The notes: generated by a model from the sequence alone, not told the origin. Shown: positions 6,762 through 13,583, numbered from the stretch's first letter. The stretch is 18,590 bases of DNA from Brevundimonas sp. UBA7534 (GCF_002479325.1 NZ_DLMO01000024.1:1-18590), one strand, 5' to 3'. Made by a program: numbers and translations.

Positions 6762-7193
6762 ATGGCCAACAAGATCACCGTGACCGAGGGCGAGTTCGCC
6801 GGCTGGCAGACCTACGACCACCACGCCACCTTCGACACCGTGGTCGGCCCATTCTACGGCCGCCCCGACCCGGACGGCCAGATGCGCTGCGCCTTCCGCG
6901 CCGAGCCCAAGCACATGAACGCCGGCGGGCGGATGCACGGCGGCTGCCTGATGACCTTCGCCGACATCGCCCTGTTCCAGATCGCCTATCAGGAGCTGGA
7001 AGGCGCCTCGGGCGTGACGGTGCAGCTGGATTCCACCTTCATCGACGGCGCCTATGTCGGCGAACTGATCGAGGCGACCGGCCAGGTCAGCAAGGCCGGC
7101 AAGAGCCTGATCTTCGTGCGCGGCCAGATCACCACCGGCGACCGGCTGCTGATGACCTTCTCCGGCGTGATCCGGAAGTTCACGCCGCGGTGA
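6762..7193 (+). CDS. PaaI-type hotdog-fold thioesterase
   Basis: A 143-aa hotdog-fold protein of the PaaI/YbgC-like acyl-CoA thioesterase type, which hydrolyses acyl-CoA or aryl-CoA thioesters in the cytoplasm. The signature HMNAGGRMHGGCLMTFAD (51-68) is present, with H59-G60-G61 and D68 as the usual active-site elements, followed by the beta strands VTVQLDSTFIDGAYVGELIEA and a C-terminal strand typical of the fold. The length is normal. The ATG at 6762 fits the family; an in-frame ATG at 6726 would add 12 residues but has no better ribosome site. The substrate is not evident. It is divergent from the DUF3253 gene and convergent with the toxin gene 20 bp away. Confidence 0.85.
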   Translation: MANKITVTEGEFAGWQTYDHHATFDTVVGPFYGRPDPDGQMRCAFRAEPKHMNAGGRMHGGCLMTFADIALFQIAYQELEGASGVTVQLDSTFIDGAYVGELIEATGQVSKAGKSLIFVRGQITTGDRLLMTFSGVIRKFTPR

Positions 7194-7213
7194 AGCTCTG
7201 CCGAAGATGAGGC

Positions 7214-7591
7214 TCAGTTGAGCATGGTCGCGCAGCCGTAGAGCGACAGCACGCGGTCCGACGTGACCAGCGTAGCCCTCTCCTCCAGCGCTTGAGCGAC
7301 GATGAGGCGGTCGAACGGGTCCCTGTGAATCCATGGCAAGTCGGACACTCGCCACGAATGCCTGTCGTTCAGCGGAAGGCTGACGCACCCGATCTGCTCG
7401 AGCCGCGTCAACACGCCGTCACCGACGTCGAGTTTCCCCACGCTGCGCTTCAGCGCGATTTCGAAGATCGAGATCGAACTCACCAGCAGAACGTTCGCCT
7501 CGTCGTTCAGGGCCGCTTCCACCACGCGCGACAGCCGGTCCGGGGTTCGCAACATCCAGACGACGATATTGGTGTCCAGAAGCAGCCTCAC
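7214..7591 (-). CDS. vapC: PIN-domain toxin, VapC family
   Basis: A 125-aa PIN-domain ribonuclease of the type II toxin-antitoxin class. The acidic active-site residues are visible: D6 (LLLDTNIVVW), E44 (SSISIFEIALKRSVGKL), D91/D94 (HRDPFDRLIVAQA) and D112 (LVTSDRVLSLYG). The HRDPFDR motif marks the YhcJ/VapC subgroup usually paired with Phd/YefM-like antitoxins. The length is standard, so the toxin looks intact. Its ATG overlaps the antitoxin stop by four bases (ATGA), giving the usual antitoxin-first operon. These enzymes typically cleave tRNA or other structured RNA; the target here is unknown. Confidence 0.9.
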   Translation of the reverse strand: MRLLLDTNIVVWMLRTPDRLSRVVEAALNDEANVLLVSSISIFEIALKRSVGKLDVGDGVLTRLEQIGCVSLPLNDRHSWRVSDLPWIHRDPFDRLIVAQALEERATLVTSDRVLSLYGCATMLN

Positions 7592-7881
7592 TCCTCGGCG
7601 AAGCCCCGCCGATCCGGAAAAATCTCGCTCTCGTAGAAGAGGCGCTCGATTTCCGCATTGGTTGCGGGGCTGTCCCAGTCCGGCGACAGTTTGAATTCCT
7701 CCCGCATCGAGCCGAACAGGGCGCGACGCGGCGTCTTCGTCTCGGTCGCCTCGGAAACGGGGTTTAGCCGCACCAGCGGCTTGCCCGCCTTGGCGATCAC
7801 CACCTCCTCGCCCGCCAGAGCGCGTTCGATCAGCTTCGACAGCGTCGTCTTGGCTTCGTGGATGTTCGCGGTGACGGCCAT
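7588..7881 (-). CDS. Phd/YefM-type antitoxin paired with VapC
   Basis: A 97-aa antitoxin. Residues 1-50 form the Phd/YefM DNA-binding dimerisation fold (NIHEAKTTLSKLIERALAGEEVVIAKAGKPLVRL); the rest is the toxin-neutralising tail (about 60-97, with SPDWDSP and NAEIERLFYE segments). It precedes the toxin with a four-base ATGA overlap. The start at 7881 sits two bases after a 23-bp imperfect palindrome covering the probable -10, which is the expected autoregulatory operator. Translation is probably from a leaderless or nearly leaderless message, since there is no room for a ribosome site between the predicted transcription start and the ATG (inference). Confidence 0.9.
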   Translation of the reverse strand: MAVTANIHEAKTTLSKLIERALAGEEVVIAKAGKPLVRLNPVSEATETKTPRRALFGSMREEFKLSPDWDSPATNAEIERLFYESEIFPDRRGFAEE

Positions 7882-7883
7882 CC

Positions 7884-7916
7884 GGGTAAGCTAACCTAGC
7901 TAACCCAATTTTTCAA
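7884..7916 (-). promoter_or_regulatory. Antitoxin-toxin promoter with palindromic operator
   Basis: The palindrome is at 7884-7906: arms GGGTAAGCTA and TAGCTAACCC around a 3-bp centre, 9 of 10 positions paired. On the minus strand a candidate -35 TTGAAA (7916-7911) and -10 TAGCTT (7893-7888) are 17 bp apart, so the operator covers the -10 and spacer. This is the arrangement expected for repression by the antitoxin-toxin complex. The operator is clear; the -10 match is modest. Confidence 0.6.
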
Positions 7917-8531
7917 TCAGATCCCCGCCGCCGCCGCCGGGCGCGCGCGACACGTCTCCATCCATCGCGCCAGGTTCTCGAACTCGGCCGGCGGTCGGTA
8001 TTTGATCAGGCGACCGAAATCCAGGCCGACCACGGCGACGATGTCGGCGATGGTGAAGCGGTCGGCGATGAACGCGCGGTCGGCCAGGCGCCGGTCCAGC
8101 GTCTTCATGAACTTTTCGGCCCCGCCGCGGTTGTATTCGGCCACCTGCGGTTGGGGCGTCTCCAGCGCGGCCAGGGCCGGATGGCTGAACCGCACCGTCA
8201 GCATCATCGGATTGGCCAGATAGATTTCGCACCGGCGCGTCCACATCTCGATGATCGCCTGCTCCTTCGCATCGCGGCCGAACAGGTTCGGCTCGGGATG
8301 CAGCGCCTCCAGATAGCGGCCGATGGCGATGGATTCCGTCAGGCGGGTCCCGTCCTCCAGTTCCAGCGCCGGCACGTGCGGCACGCCGAACTTGGCGCGG
8401 TAGTCGGGCGTGCGGTGTTCGCCCGCCAGCAGGTCGACCTCGACGATCTCGACGTCCTCGATCCCCTTTTCGGCCATGATCCAGCGGACCCGGCGCGGAT
8501 TGGGCGCGCGGTGAGAGGTGTAGAGCTTCAT
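7917..8531 (-). CDS. Glutathione S-transferase family protein
   Basis: A 204-aa cytosolic GST-fold protein. The N-terminal thioredoxin-like domain (1-80) has the start MKLYTSHRAPNPRRV, with S6 as a possible catalytic serine. It also has the cis-proline loop VPHVPAL (50-56, P54) and the glutathione-binding motif ESIAI (66-70). The alpha-helical C-terminal domain (about 88-200) contains the N-capping type segment FTIADIVAVVGLDF (159-172). Alphaproteobacterial relatives conjugate or reduce electrophiles using glutathione; the substrate is unknown. It starts 28 bp after the stop of the nucleoside transporter gene on the same strand and may be co-transcribed with it. Identification by motifs is confident at family level only. 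Confidence 0.85.
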   Translation of the reverse strand: MKLYTSHRAPNPRRVRWIMAEKGIEDVEIVEVDLLAGEHRTPDYRAKFGVPHVPALELEDGTRLTESIAIGRYLEALHPEPNLFGRDAKEQAIIEMWTRRCEIYLANPMMLTVRFSHPALAALETPQPQVAEYNRGGAEKFMKTLDRRLADRAFIADRFTIADIVAVVGLDFGRLIKYRPPAEFENLARWMETCRARPAAAAGI

Positions 8532-8559
8532 GGCGGCGTTCCCGTTGCTTTTGGAAACG

Positions 8560-9834
8560 CTACTGCGCGAACACCGCCGCGGGCAAGGCGCCGACGATGG
8601 CGGCGCTCATCAGGGTGGCCATGAAGCCGGCGAACAGGGCCTTCCAGATCAGGCCCAGCACCTCCTCGCGCCGCTCGGGCATCAGTACGGACAGGCCGGT
8701 CACCGTGATGCCCACCGAGCCGATGTTGGCGAAGCCGCACAGGGCATAGGTCATCAGCATCCGCGTACGCTCGCTCATCTCGCCCGCCGGAATGCGGCCC
8801 AGGTCGATGAAGGCGACGAACTCGGTCAGGGTCAGCTTGACCCCCAGCAGCCAGCCGGCCTTGCCCGCCTCGGCCGCCTCCACCCCCGTCAGCCAGGCCA
8901 GCGGGGTGAACAGCACGCCCAGCATCCGCTCGACCGTCAGCGGCTCGCCGAACACCACGAAACCGCTCAGCATCACGTTCACCAGGGCGACCAGCGCCAC
9001 GAAGACGATCAGCACCGCCGAGATGTTCAACACCACCATCAGCCCGTCCGACGTCCCCTTGGAGATGGCGTCGATGGCGCTGTCGTACTTCAGCGCGGAA
9101 TCGTAGCTGATCGCCTGGGCGGCCTCCTTGTTGGGTTCGGGCACGATGATCCGCGCCAGCAGCACCCCGGCGGGCGCCGAGACGATGGAGGCGACCAGCA
9201 CGTGGCCGGCGGCGTTTGGCAGGGTCTGCGACAGGATGCTGGCGTAGGCGACCATGGTCGATCCGGCGACGGTGGCCAGACCCACGGTCATCATCAGGAA
9301 GATCTCCGACCGGCTCAGCTTGTCCAGATAGGCCTTGATGACGATCGGGCTCTCGATGGTGCCCAGGAAGATGTTGGCCGCCACCGCCAGGGCCGAGGCG
9401 CCGCCCAGGCCCATCGTCCGCTGAAACAGGAAGCCGAAGCCCCGGATCAGCCACTTCAGGATCTTCCAGTGCCACAGCAGCGCCGACAGGGCCGAGATCA
9501 CCAGGATCAGCGGCAGGACGTTGAAGGCGAAGGTGAATAGCGCCCCCTGGTTCTCCACCACATAGGGCTGATCGCCGCCCGCCAGATAGCCGAACACGAA
9601 CCGCGTGCCCTGGGCCGTCGCATCGGCCAGGCCGTCGATGGCGCCCGTCACCGCCGCCAGCACGCCGCGCGATCCGGGGATGGCGAACAGGGCCAGCACC
9701 AGCGCCGCCTGCACCGCCACCGCCCCCAGCGCCAGCTTCCAGGGGAACACCCGCCGGTTCTCCGAGATCGCCCAGCACAGGGCGACGATGACGACCAGGC
9801 CGAACAGGCTCTGGAGGTTCAGGAGGCTGAACAT
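8560..9834 (-). CDS. Concentrative nucleoside transporter (CNT/NupC family)
   Basis: An inner-membrane cation-coupled nucleoside importer of 424 aa, normal bacterial CNT length. It shows the N-terminal helices, a first re-entrant hairpin motif at 158-163 (GTIESP, corresponding to GQTEAP in the Vibrio transporter), the family signature GVKLTLTEFVAF (331-342, usually GxKxxxNEFVAY) and the second hairpin region GFANIGS (367-373). The key Glu residues (E161, E338), F368, N370 and S373 are kept. Two positions differ from the usual pattern: Q-T in hairpin 1 is T-I, and Asn before EFVA is Thr. These may alter nucleoside or cation preference (inference). The gene is followed by the GST gene 28 bp on and separated from the DoxX gene by 79 bp; I see no convincing promoter or terminator in that gap. 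Confidence 0.88.
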   Translation of the reverse strand: MFSLLNLQSLFGLVVIVALCWAISENRRVFPWKLALGAVAVQAALVLALFAIPGSRGVLAAVTGAIDGLADATAQGTRFVFGYLAGGDQPYVVENQGALFTFAFNVLPLILVISALSALLWHWKILKWLIRGFGFLFQRTMGLGGASALAVAANIFLGTIESPIVIKAYLDKLSRSEIFLMMTVGLATVAGSTMVAYASILSQTLPNAAGHVLVASIVSAPAGVLLARIIVPEPNKEAAQAISYDSALKYDSAIDAISKGTSDGLMVVLNISAVLIVFVALVALVNVMLSGFVVFGEPLTVERMLGVLFTPLAWLTGVEAAEAGKAGWLLGVKLTLTEFVAFIDLGRIPAGEMSERTRMLMTYALCGFANIGSVGITVTGLSVLMPERREEVLGLIWKALFAGFMATLMSAAIVGALPAAVFAQ

Positions 9835-9913
9835 GAAGTCGGATTCCCACGCCGCGCCGCGGCTTCATCCGCTTCAAGGACAAGTTGACGCGGCTGGCAA
9901 GGGCGCCGGGGCC

Positions 9914-10342
9914 TCAGTCCAGACGGAAAACCCGATCCAGGCTGGCCGCGCCCGGTCCCCGCGCGATCAGATAGACCAGCGGCCCGGCCCATAGCAGGTG
10001 GGTCGGCCAGCCGGTCGGCACGACGAATAGCTGGATCACAAGCGTCATCAGCAGCAGGCCGATCGCCGCTGGCCGCGTCAGCAGGCCGAGCACCAGAAGG
10101 ATCGGCAGGGCGTGCTCGGCGTAGGTCGCCAGATGCGCGGCCAGGTCCGGCGGCAGCAGCGGCACGCGATACTCCTCGGCGAACAGATATTCGGTCGACG
10201 GCGACAGGGTCAGCAGGCCCTCCACCTTGGTGCGGCCGGACAGGAAGAAGGGCGCGGCGATCGCGACGCGCAGCAGCAGGGCAAGCGGCCATTCAGGAAT
10301 GGCGTCGGTGATGCGCTGGTGGATGCGGGCGATGGCGGTCAT
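9914..10342 (-). CDS. DoxX family membrane protein of the bufferin operon
   Basis: A 142-aa DoxX-like integral membrane protein with about four membrane segments: roughly 20-36 (LALLLRVAIAAPFFLSG), 68-86, 92-108, and 113-130. Motifs typical of the family are FFLSGRTKV near the first helix and LVLGLLTRPAAIGLL in the middle. DoxX proteins are often the last gene of bufferin (gig) operons, where the role is not settled; a redox or quinone-linked function is suspected from other DoxX proteins. The start at 10342 is chosen because it gives a four-base ATGA overlap with bufC and a sensible N-terminus (MTAIARIHQRITDAIPEWP). A longer in-frame extension upstream reads as Arg/Gly-rich shadow of bufC. 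Confidence 0.87.
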   Translation of the reverse strand: MTAIARIHQRITDAIPEWPLALLLRVAIAAPFFLSGRTKVEGLLTLSPSTEYLFAEEYRVPLLPPDLAAHLATYAEHALPILLVLGLLTRPAAIGLLLMTLVIQLFVVPTGWPTHLLWAGPLVYLIARGPGAASLDRVFRLD

Positions 10343-11097
10343 GGGTTCGGCCTCTCGGGGGTTTCGAAGACGCCGTGCGCGATCAGGCCGGCGAACAGGG
10401 TGGGGATGTCCAGGTCCGCCTGCGCCGCCTGCGCCGCCAACGCGGCCACGCCGAAGGCGCGGCCCTTGCGGCAGGCGTCCAGGAAGACCCATTCGGCGCG
10501 GCTCAGACTGCGCGCGCGGACCTCGGCGTCCGGACGGTGGACGAGCAGGCCCTCCGGCTCGGGGCGCCAGGCCAGTTCGGCTCCGGCCTGCGGATCGCGG
10601 TGCGCCAGCCACAGCGACGGCGCGGTCCAGTCGAACCAGAACAGGCGCACCGACGGGTGCAGCCGGGCGGGGACGCCGGTCAGGGTCAGGCTCAACGCCG
10701 CCGCCTGCCGCGCATCCAGCGTGCGCGCGTCAGGCGCCAGGTGCGCCTCGGTCCAGGCGCGGTCCAGCCGGGCGGCCGGCGCCAGATAGGCCATTTCCCG
10801 CGCTGGCTCGAACCGGGCCAGCCAGTCGGGAAACCCCGCGCCATAGGCGGCCAGGACGGGATCGTCGCCAGGCTGATCCTCGACGAACTCGCGCGCGGCG
10901 GCGCGGAACCATTCGCCGCCGACCATCTGCGACACGGTCGGATAGTTGGCCTCCAGCGCGTCGATCCGGCCCTTCACGGCGGTGTTGCGATAGACGGCGA
11001 TGGCGCCCAGCGTCCGGTCGTCCGGCTCCAGATGCGGCCACAGCGCGTCGAACCCCCCGCCCAGCGCGGTTTCGAAGGCGGCGTGAAAGGCGGTCAT
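10339..11097 (-). CDS. bufC: BufC, DUF2063 partner protein of the bufferin-modifying enzyme
   Basis: A 252-aa cytoplasmic DUF2063 protein. The N-terminal part (about 1-95) carries the family pattern: FHAAFETAL, then AIAVYRNTAVKGRIDALEANYPTVSQMVGGEWF, then AREFVEDQPGDDPVLAAYG and FPDWLARFEPA. In bufferin systems BufC works with the BufB enzyme, probably delivering the precursor peptide to it. The C-terminal half (130-250) holds a winged-helix-like segment ending IPTLFAGLIAHGVFETP. The gene is tightly packed: its ATG overlaps the bufB stop by four bases, and its stop overlaps the DoxX start by four bases, so all are translated from one message. Confidence is high because family and neighbours agree. 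Confidence 0.9.
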   Translation of the reverse strand: MTAFHAAFETALGGGFDALWPHLEPDDRTLGAIAVYRNTAVKGRIDALEANYPTVSQMVGGEWFRAAAREFVEDQPGDDPVLAAYGAGFPDWLARFEPAREMAYLAPAARLDRAWTEAHLAPDARTLDARQAAALSLTLTGVPARLHPSVRLFWFDWTAPSLWLAHRDPQAGAELAWRPEPEGLLVHRPDAEVRARSLSRAEWVFLDACRKGRAFGVAALAAQAAQADLDIPTLFAGLIAHGVFETPERPNP

Positions 11098-11942
11098 GCC
11101 AGGGTCTCCACCAACATCAGGGCTTCCGCGGCGCGGGCCTGTTCGCCCAGCAGTTCGGCGAACGTCGGAACCTCGCCGTCTCGTTCGACCAGCGTGGGCC
11201 GCCCGCCTATCCGGCCGATCAGCCGCTCGTAGAGCCGCCAGACCGCCTCGGCGACCGGGGCGTCATGGCTGTCGATCAGAAGGCTCTCGCCCCAGACCGG
11301 ATCGGGCCGATGCCCCGCCAGATGGATCTCGCCGACCAGGTCGCCCGGCACGGCGCCCAGCCACGCCTCGGCCGACAGGCCCATGTTGGCGGCGCTGACG
11401 TGCACATTGTTGACGTCCACCAGCAGGCCGCAGCCGGTGCGGCGGGCGATCTCGACCAGGAAGTCGACCTCGTCCCATTCATGGCCGGCCATCGGCAGAT
11501 AGGCGGTCGGGTTCTCGATCAGCAGGCGACGGCCCAGATGCGCCTGCGACTCTTCGATATGGTCGCAGACCAGCGTCAGCATCTCGCGGCTGCGCGGCAC
11601 GGGCAGCAGGTCGGGGTGATAGACGTTCCCGCGTCGCGACCAGGCCAGATGCTCGGACACCACGAAGGGTTCGAACCGGTCGATCAGGGCGCGGAAGCGG
11701 GCCAGGTGCGCGCGGTCGGGGCGCTCGTCTCCGGCCAGGGACAGGCCGACGCCGTGCAGCGACAGCGGCCGGCGCGCGCGGATGCGCTCCAGCCAGCCCA
11801 GGCGCGGCCCGCCGTCGACCATATAGTTCTCGGGATGCACCTCGAACCACAGGCCATTCTGCGCTCCGACCGCCGGGCAGGCCTCGGCCTGGTCGTAGTG
11901 TTGGGGCTTCAGACCCAGACCGGCAGTCGGAACGACGGACAT
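11094..11942 (-). CDS. bufB: BufB, multinuclear non-heme iron oxidative enzyme (MNIO, DUF692)
   Basis: The DUF692/MNIO family uses two or three iron ions on a TIM barrel to remodel cysteines in ribosomally made peptides; in bufferin pathways it converts Cys to thiooxazole. The 282-aa product keeps a full set of candidate metal ligands: H63 (LSLHGVG), H98 (VSEHLAW), E143 (LLIENP), D176, N178 and H181 (LLVDVNNVHV), H207 and H211 (EIHLAGH), D224 and H226 (IDSHDAPV) and E253 (LVERDG). The early WFEVHPENY segment is also family-typical. The start at 11942 is set by the one-base TGATG overlap with the bufA stop and the matching N-terminus TAGLGLKPQHY; a longer frame upstream is a shadow of bufA. 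The likely substrate is the adjacent peptide BufA. Confidence 0.94.
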   Translation of the reverse strand: MSVVPTAGLGLKPQHYDQAEACPAVGAQNGLWFEVHPENYMVDGGPRLGWLERIRARRPLSLHGVGLSLAGDERPDRAHLARFRALIDRFEPFVVSEHLAWSRRGNVYHPDLLPVPRSREMLTLVCDHIEESQAHLGRRLLIENPTAYLPMAGHEWDEVDFLVEIARRTGCGLLVDVNNVHVSAANMGLSAEAWLGAVPGDLVGEIHLAGHRPDPVWGESLLIDSHDAPVAEAVWRLYERLIGRIGGRPTLVERDGEVPTFAELLGEQARAAEALMLVETLA

Positions 11943-12235
11943 CAGCGGTTCGGGATCGCGGTCAGCGAACCATTGCCCTTGGGCGTCTGGATCGTGGTGC
12001 AGGTGCCCTTGGCGACCAGCTTCCAGGCGTTGCCCTGATAGTCGCGGGTCGAGGTGCCGGCGCAGGTGGTGCCGGGGCCGGCGGCGCAGTCGTTCTGGCC
12101 GGCCTTGGCCACGCCGTAGCACTTCTCCATGGCGTTTTCCTGGGCAGCGGTAGGACGATTCTGCGCGGCGGCGGCGTTGGCGCCCAGGGCCAGCAGGGCG
12201 CCAACGCCGATCAGGATCTTGGCGGAAGTCTTCAT
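11942..12235 (-). CDS. bufA: BufA, bufferin precursor peptide (DUF2282)
   Basis: A 97-aa DUF2282 precursor: signal peptide about 1-24 (MKTSAKILIGVGALLALGAN AAAA), then a cysteine-bearing mature region. Four cysteines are present: C39 (EKCYGVAKAG), C50 (QNDCAAG), C58 (TTCAGTS) and C79 (KGTCT), the conserved family set. In studied bufferins some of these are oxidised by BufB to thiooxazoles and the exported peptide binds copper, buffering the periplasm. The strong ribosome site AGGAGA (12248-12243) lies seven bases before the ATG. It is the first gene of the operon, driven by an exact SigF-type promoter at 12292-12317. The periplasmic copper role is transferred from family knowledge. Confidence 0.94.
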   Translation of the reverse strand: MKTSAKILIGVGALLALGANAAAAQNRPTAAQENAMEKCYGVAKAGQNDCAAGPGTTCAGTSTRDYQGNAWKLVAKGTCTTIQTPKGNGSLTAIPNR

Positions 12236-12242
12236 GGGATCG

Positions 12243-12248
12243 TCTCCT
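12243..12248 (-). promoter_or_regulatory. Strong ribosome binding site of bufA
   Basis: AGGAGA on the minus strand, seven bases before the bufA ATG at 12235. It is the strongest site in the operon; the downstream genes rely on overlaps instead. Confidence 0.75.
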
Positions 12249-12291
12249 GTGTGAGGGCCGACCCGGGGCGGAGCGGCCTGACAGGAGAGGT

Positions 12292-12317
12292 TTCGGCGCC
12301 GACGCGGCGAAGGTTAC
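12292..12317 (-). promoter_or_regulatory. SigF-type ECF promoter of the bufferin operon
   Basis: On the minus strand GTAACC (12317-12312), exactly 16 bases, then CGAA (12295-12292). This is the SigF consensus known from Caulobacter crescentus, with no mismatch. Transcription would start near 12285, giving a leader of about 50 nt with the ribosome site. It faces away from the sigF promoter. Confidence 0.88.
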
Positions 12318-12352
12318 GCAAAAATATTCGCGCGATTATTTGCCCCGGTCCT

Positions 12353-12378
12353 GTAACCTCCGTCCGGTCCGACGCGAA
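12353..12378 (+). promoter_or_regulatory. SigF-type ECF promoter of the sigF-nrsF operon
   Basis: GTAACC (12353-12358), exactly 16 bases, then CGAA (12375-12378): a second perfect SigF motif, implying positive autoregulation. The upstream ATG at 12378 lies inside the -10 element, so it cannot be the start for this transcript. The two -35 elements are 35 bp apart with an AT-rich stretch between them. Confidence 0.88.
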
Positions 12379-12389
12379 TGGGATGCTGC

Positions 12390-12932
12390 GTGGTCGACAA
12401 GGAAGCCGAGCTCAAGCGTCTGATGTTGCGGGGTCTCGACGGCGACGCCGCGGCCTGGCGCGCCTTGCTGTCCGAAATGCGGGGCGCCCTGACCCCCTTC
12501 TTCAGACGTCGGCTTATCGGCCAGGAAGCCGATGCGGAGGATCTCGTGCAGGACTGCCTGATCGCCATCCACGCCAAGCGCGCGACCTATGACCGGTCGC
12601 TGCCGTTCACGGCCTGGGCCTATGCGATCGCGCGCTACAAGCTGATCGACCATTTCCGCCGCCAGGGCCGTCGCCACGACGTGCCGCTGGAGGAGGCGTC
12701 CGTTCTCCTGGCCGAACACACGGTCGAGGACGGCGTCGCCCGCCGCGACCTGAAGAAGGTCCTGTCCATCCTGCCGCTGCGCCAGCGCCGCCTGGTCGAG
12801 GACGTGCGCATCGGCGGCTTCAGCCTGGCCGAGGCGGCCGCCCGCAACGGCTTCACCGAGGGCGCGGCCAAGGTCAGCGTCCACCGCTCCCTGAAGACGC
12901 TGGCCGCCAGCGTGAAGACCGATGAAGACTGA
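12390..12932 (+). CDS. sigF: ECF RNA polymerase sigma factor, SigF-like
   Basis: A 180-aa extracytoplasmic-function sigma factor. Region 2 (about 8-92) contains the core-binding and -10-recognition helices (DAEDLVQDCLIAIHAKRATY and FTAWAYAIARYKLIDHFRR). Region 4 (about 118-170) has LKKVLSILPLRQRRLV and a helix-turn-helix ending KVSVHRSLKTL. In Caulobacter SigF answers chromate, cadmium and oxidants and is held by the membrane protein NrsF. The assigned start is the GTG at 12390, because the ATG at 12378 overlaps the promoter -10; that would make the message leaderless or nearly so. An in-frame ATG at 12423 is another option but would trim region 2. The gene overlaps the anti-sigma gene by 11 nt, and a matching promoter lies in front of both this operon and the bufferin operon. 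Confidence 0.9.
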   Translation: MVDKEAELKRLMLRGLDGDAAAWRALLSEMRGALTPFFRRRLIGQEADAEDLVQDCLIAIHAKRATYDRSLPFTAWAYAIARYKLIDHFRRQGRRHDVPLEEASVLLAEHTVEDGVARRDLKKVLSILPLRQRRLVEDVRIGGFSLAEAAARNGFTEGAAKVSVHRSLKTLAASVKTDED

Positions 12933-13557
12933 CGACCTGATCGACGCCCTCGCGACCGGACTGGAGCCCGCCGCGCCCGCGCGGATGGAGCCTGCATGGC
13001 TTTGCTGGGCGGCCGGCGCGGCGACGGTCGCGGTGGCGCTGCTGCTGGGCGTCCGGCCGGACCTGACCGAGGCGCTGCAGGCGCCCACGCCGTGGGTGAA
13101 GGGAATTTACACCGCCGTTCTGGCCGGAGCGGCGATCCGGCTGGCGACGCGCCTGGGCCGGCCCGGCGTCGACGCGCGCCCGGCGGCGGCCCTGGTGCTG
13201 GCGGTGGTGGCGGTCGCGGCGCTGTGGGGCGGAATCGAGACGGCGATGACGCCGGCGGATCAGCGCATGGCCGGCTGGCTGGGCGGCACCTGGACCGTCT
13301 GCGGGCGCAACATCGTGTTGGTGTCGGCCTTCGCCGCGCCGCTGGTCTTCCTGTCGGCGCGCAGGCTGGCCCCCACCCGCCCGACGGCGGCGGGCCTGGC
13401 GCTGGGCATGGCGGCGGGCGGCATCGCCGCCACGGCCTATGGCCTGCTGCATTGCGGAGAGGCGACCGCCGCCTTCGTCGCCACCTGGTACACCCTGGGC
13501 GTGGCCGCCGCTGGCCTCATCGGCGCCGTCGTCGGCCGCTACGCCCTGCGCTGGTGA
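12922..13557 (+). CDS. nrsF: Membrane anti-sigma factor, NrsF-like (DUF1109)
   Basis: A 211-aa DUF1109 protein with a short cytoplasmic N-terminus (MKTDDLIDALATGLEP) that should bind the sigma factor, followed by six predicted membrane segments (about 27-44, 60-77, 87-104, 129-148, 155-175, 183-207). Cysteines are at C28, C127 (TWTVCGRN) and C178 (LLHCGEA). In the Caulobacter protein two conserved cysteines on the periplasmic side are needed to sense metals; C127 and C178 are the likely equivalents by position, both near membrane borders. It starts 11 nt inside sigF, so the two are made together. Its stop is four bases from the convergent ilvE stop. Confidence 0.9.
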   Translation: MKTDDLIDALATGLEPAAPARMEPAWLCWAAGAATVAVALLLGVRPDLTEALQAPTPWVKGIYTAVLAGAAIRLATRLGRPGVDARPAAALVLAVVAVAALWGGIETAMTPADQRMAGWLGGTWTVCGRNIVLVSAFAAPLVFLSARRLAPTRPTAAGLALGMAAGGIAATAYGLLHCGEATAAFVATWYTLGVAAAGLIGAVVGRYALRW

Positions 13558-13583
13558 CGCCTTACAGCTGGCGGCGCACCAGC
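13550..13583. terminator. Hairpin between convergent nrsF and ilvE
   Basis: Arms GCTGGTG (13550-13556) plus CGCC (13558-13561) pair with GGCG plus CACCAGC (13573-13583), 11 bp with one bulged A and an 11-base loop. It spans both stop codons. No T tract follows on either strand, so it may slow polymerase or protect 3' ends rather than act as a classic terminator. Confidence 0.4.

Noticed and set aside
8530..9540. Long Gln/His/Asp-rich plus-strand frame opposite the nucleoside transporter
   Set aside because: Antisense reading of membrane-protein codons; no domain or ribosome site.
9835..9913. Promoter or terminator between the DoxX and nucleoside transporter genes
   Set aside because: I found no convincing -35/-10 pair or hairpin with a T tract; one GATTC site alone is not enough.
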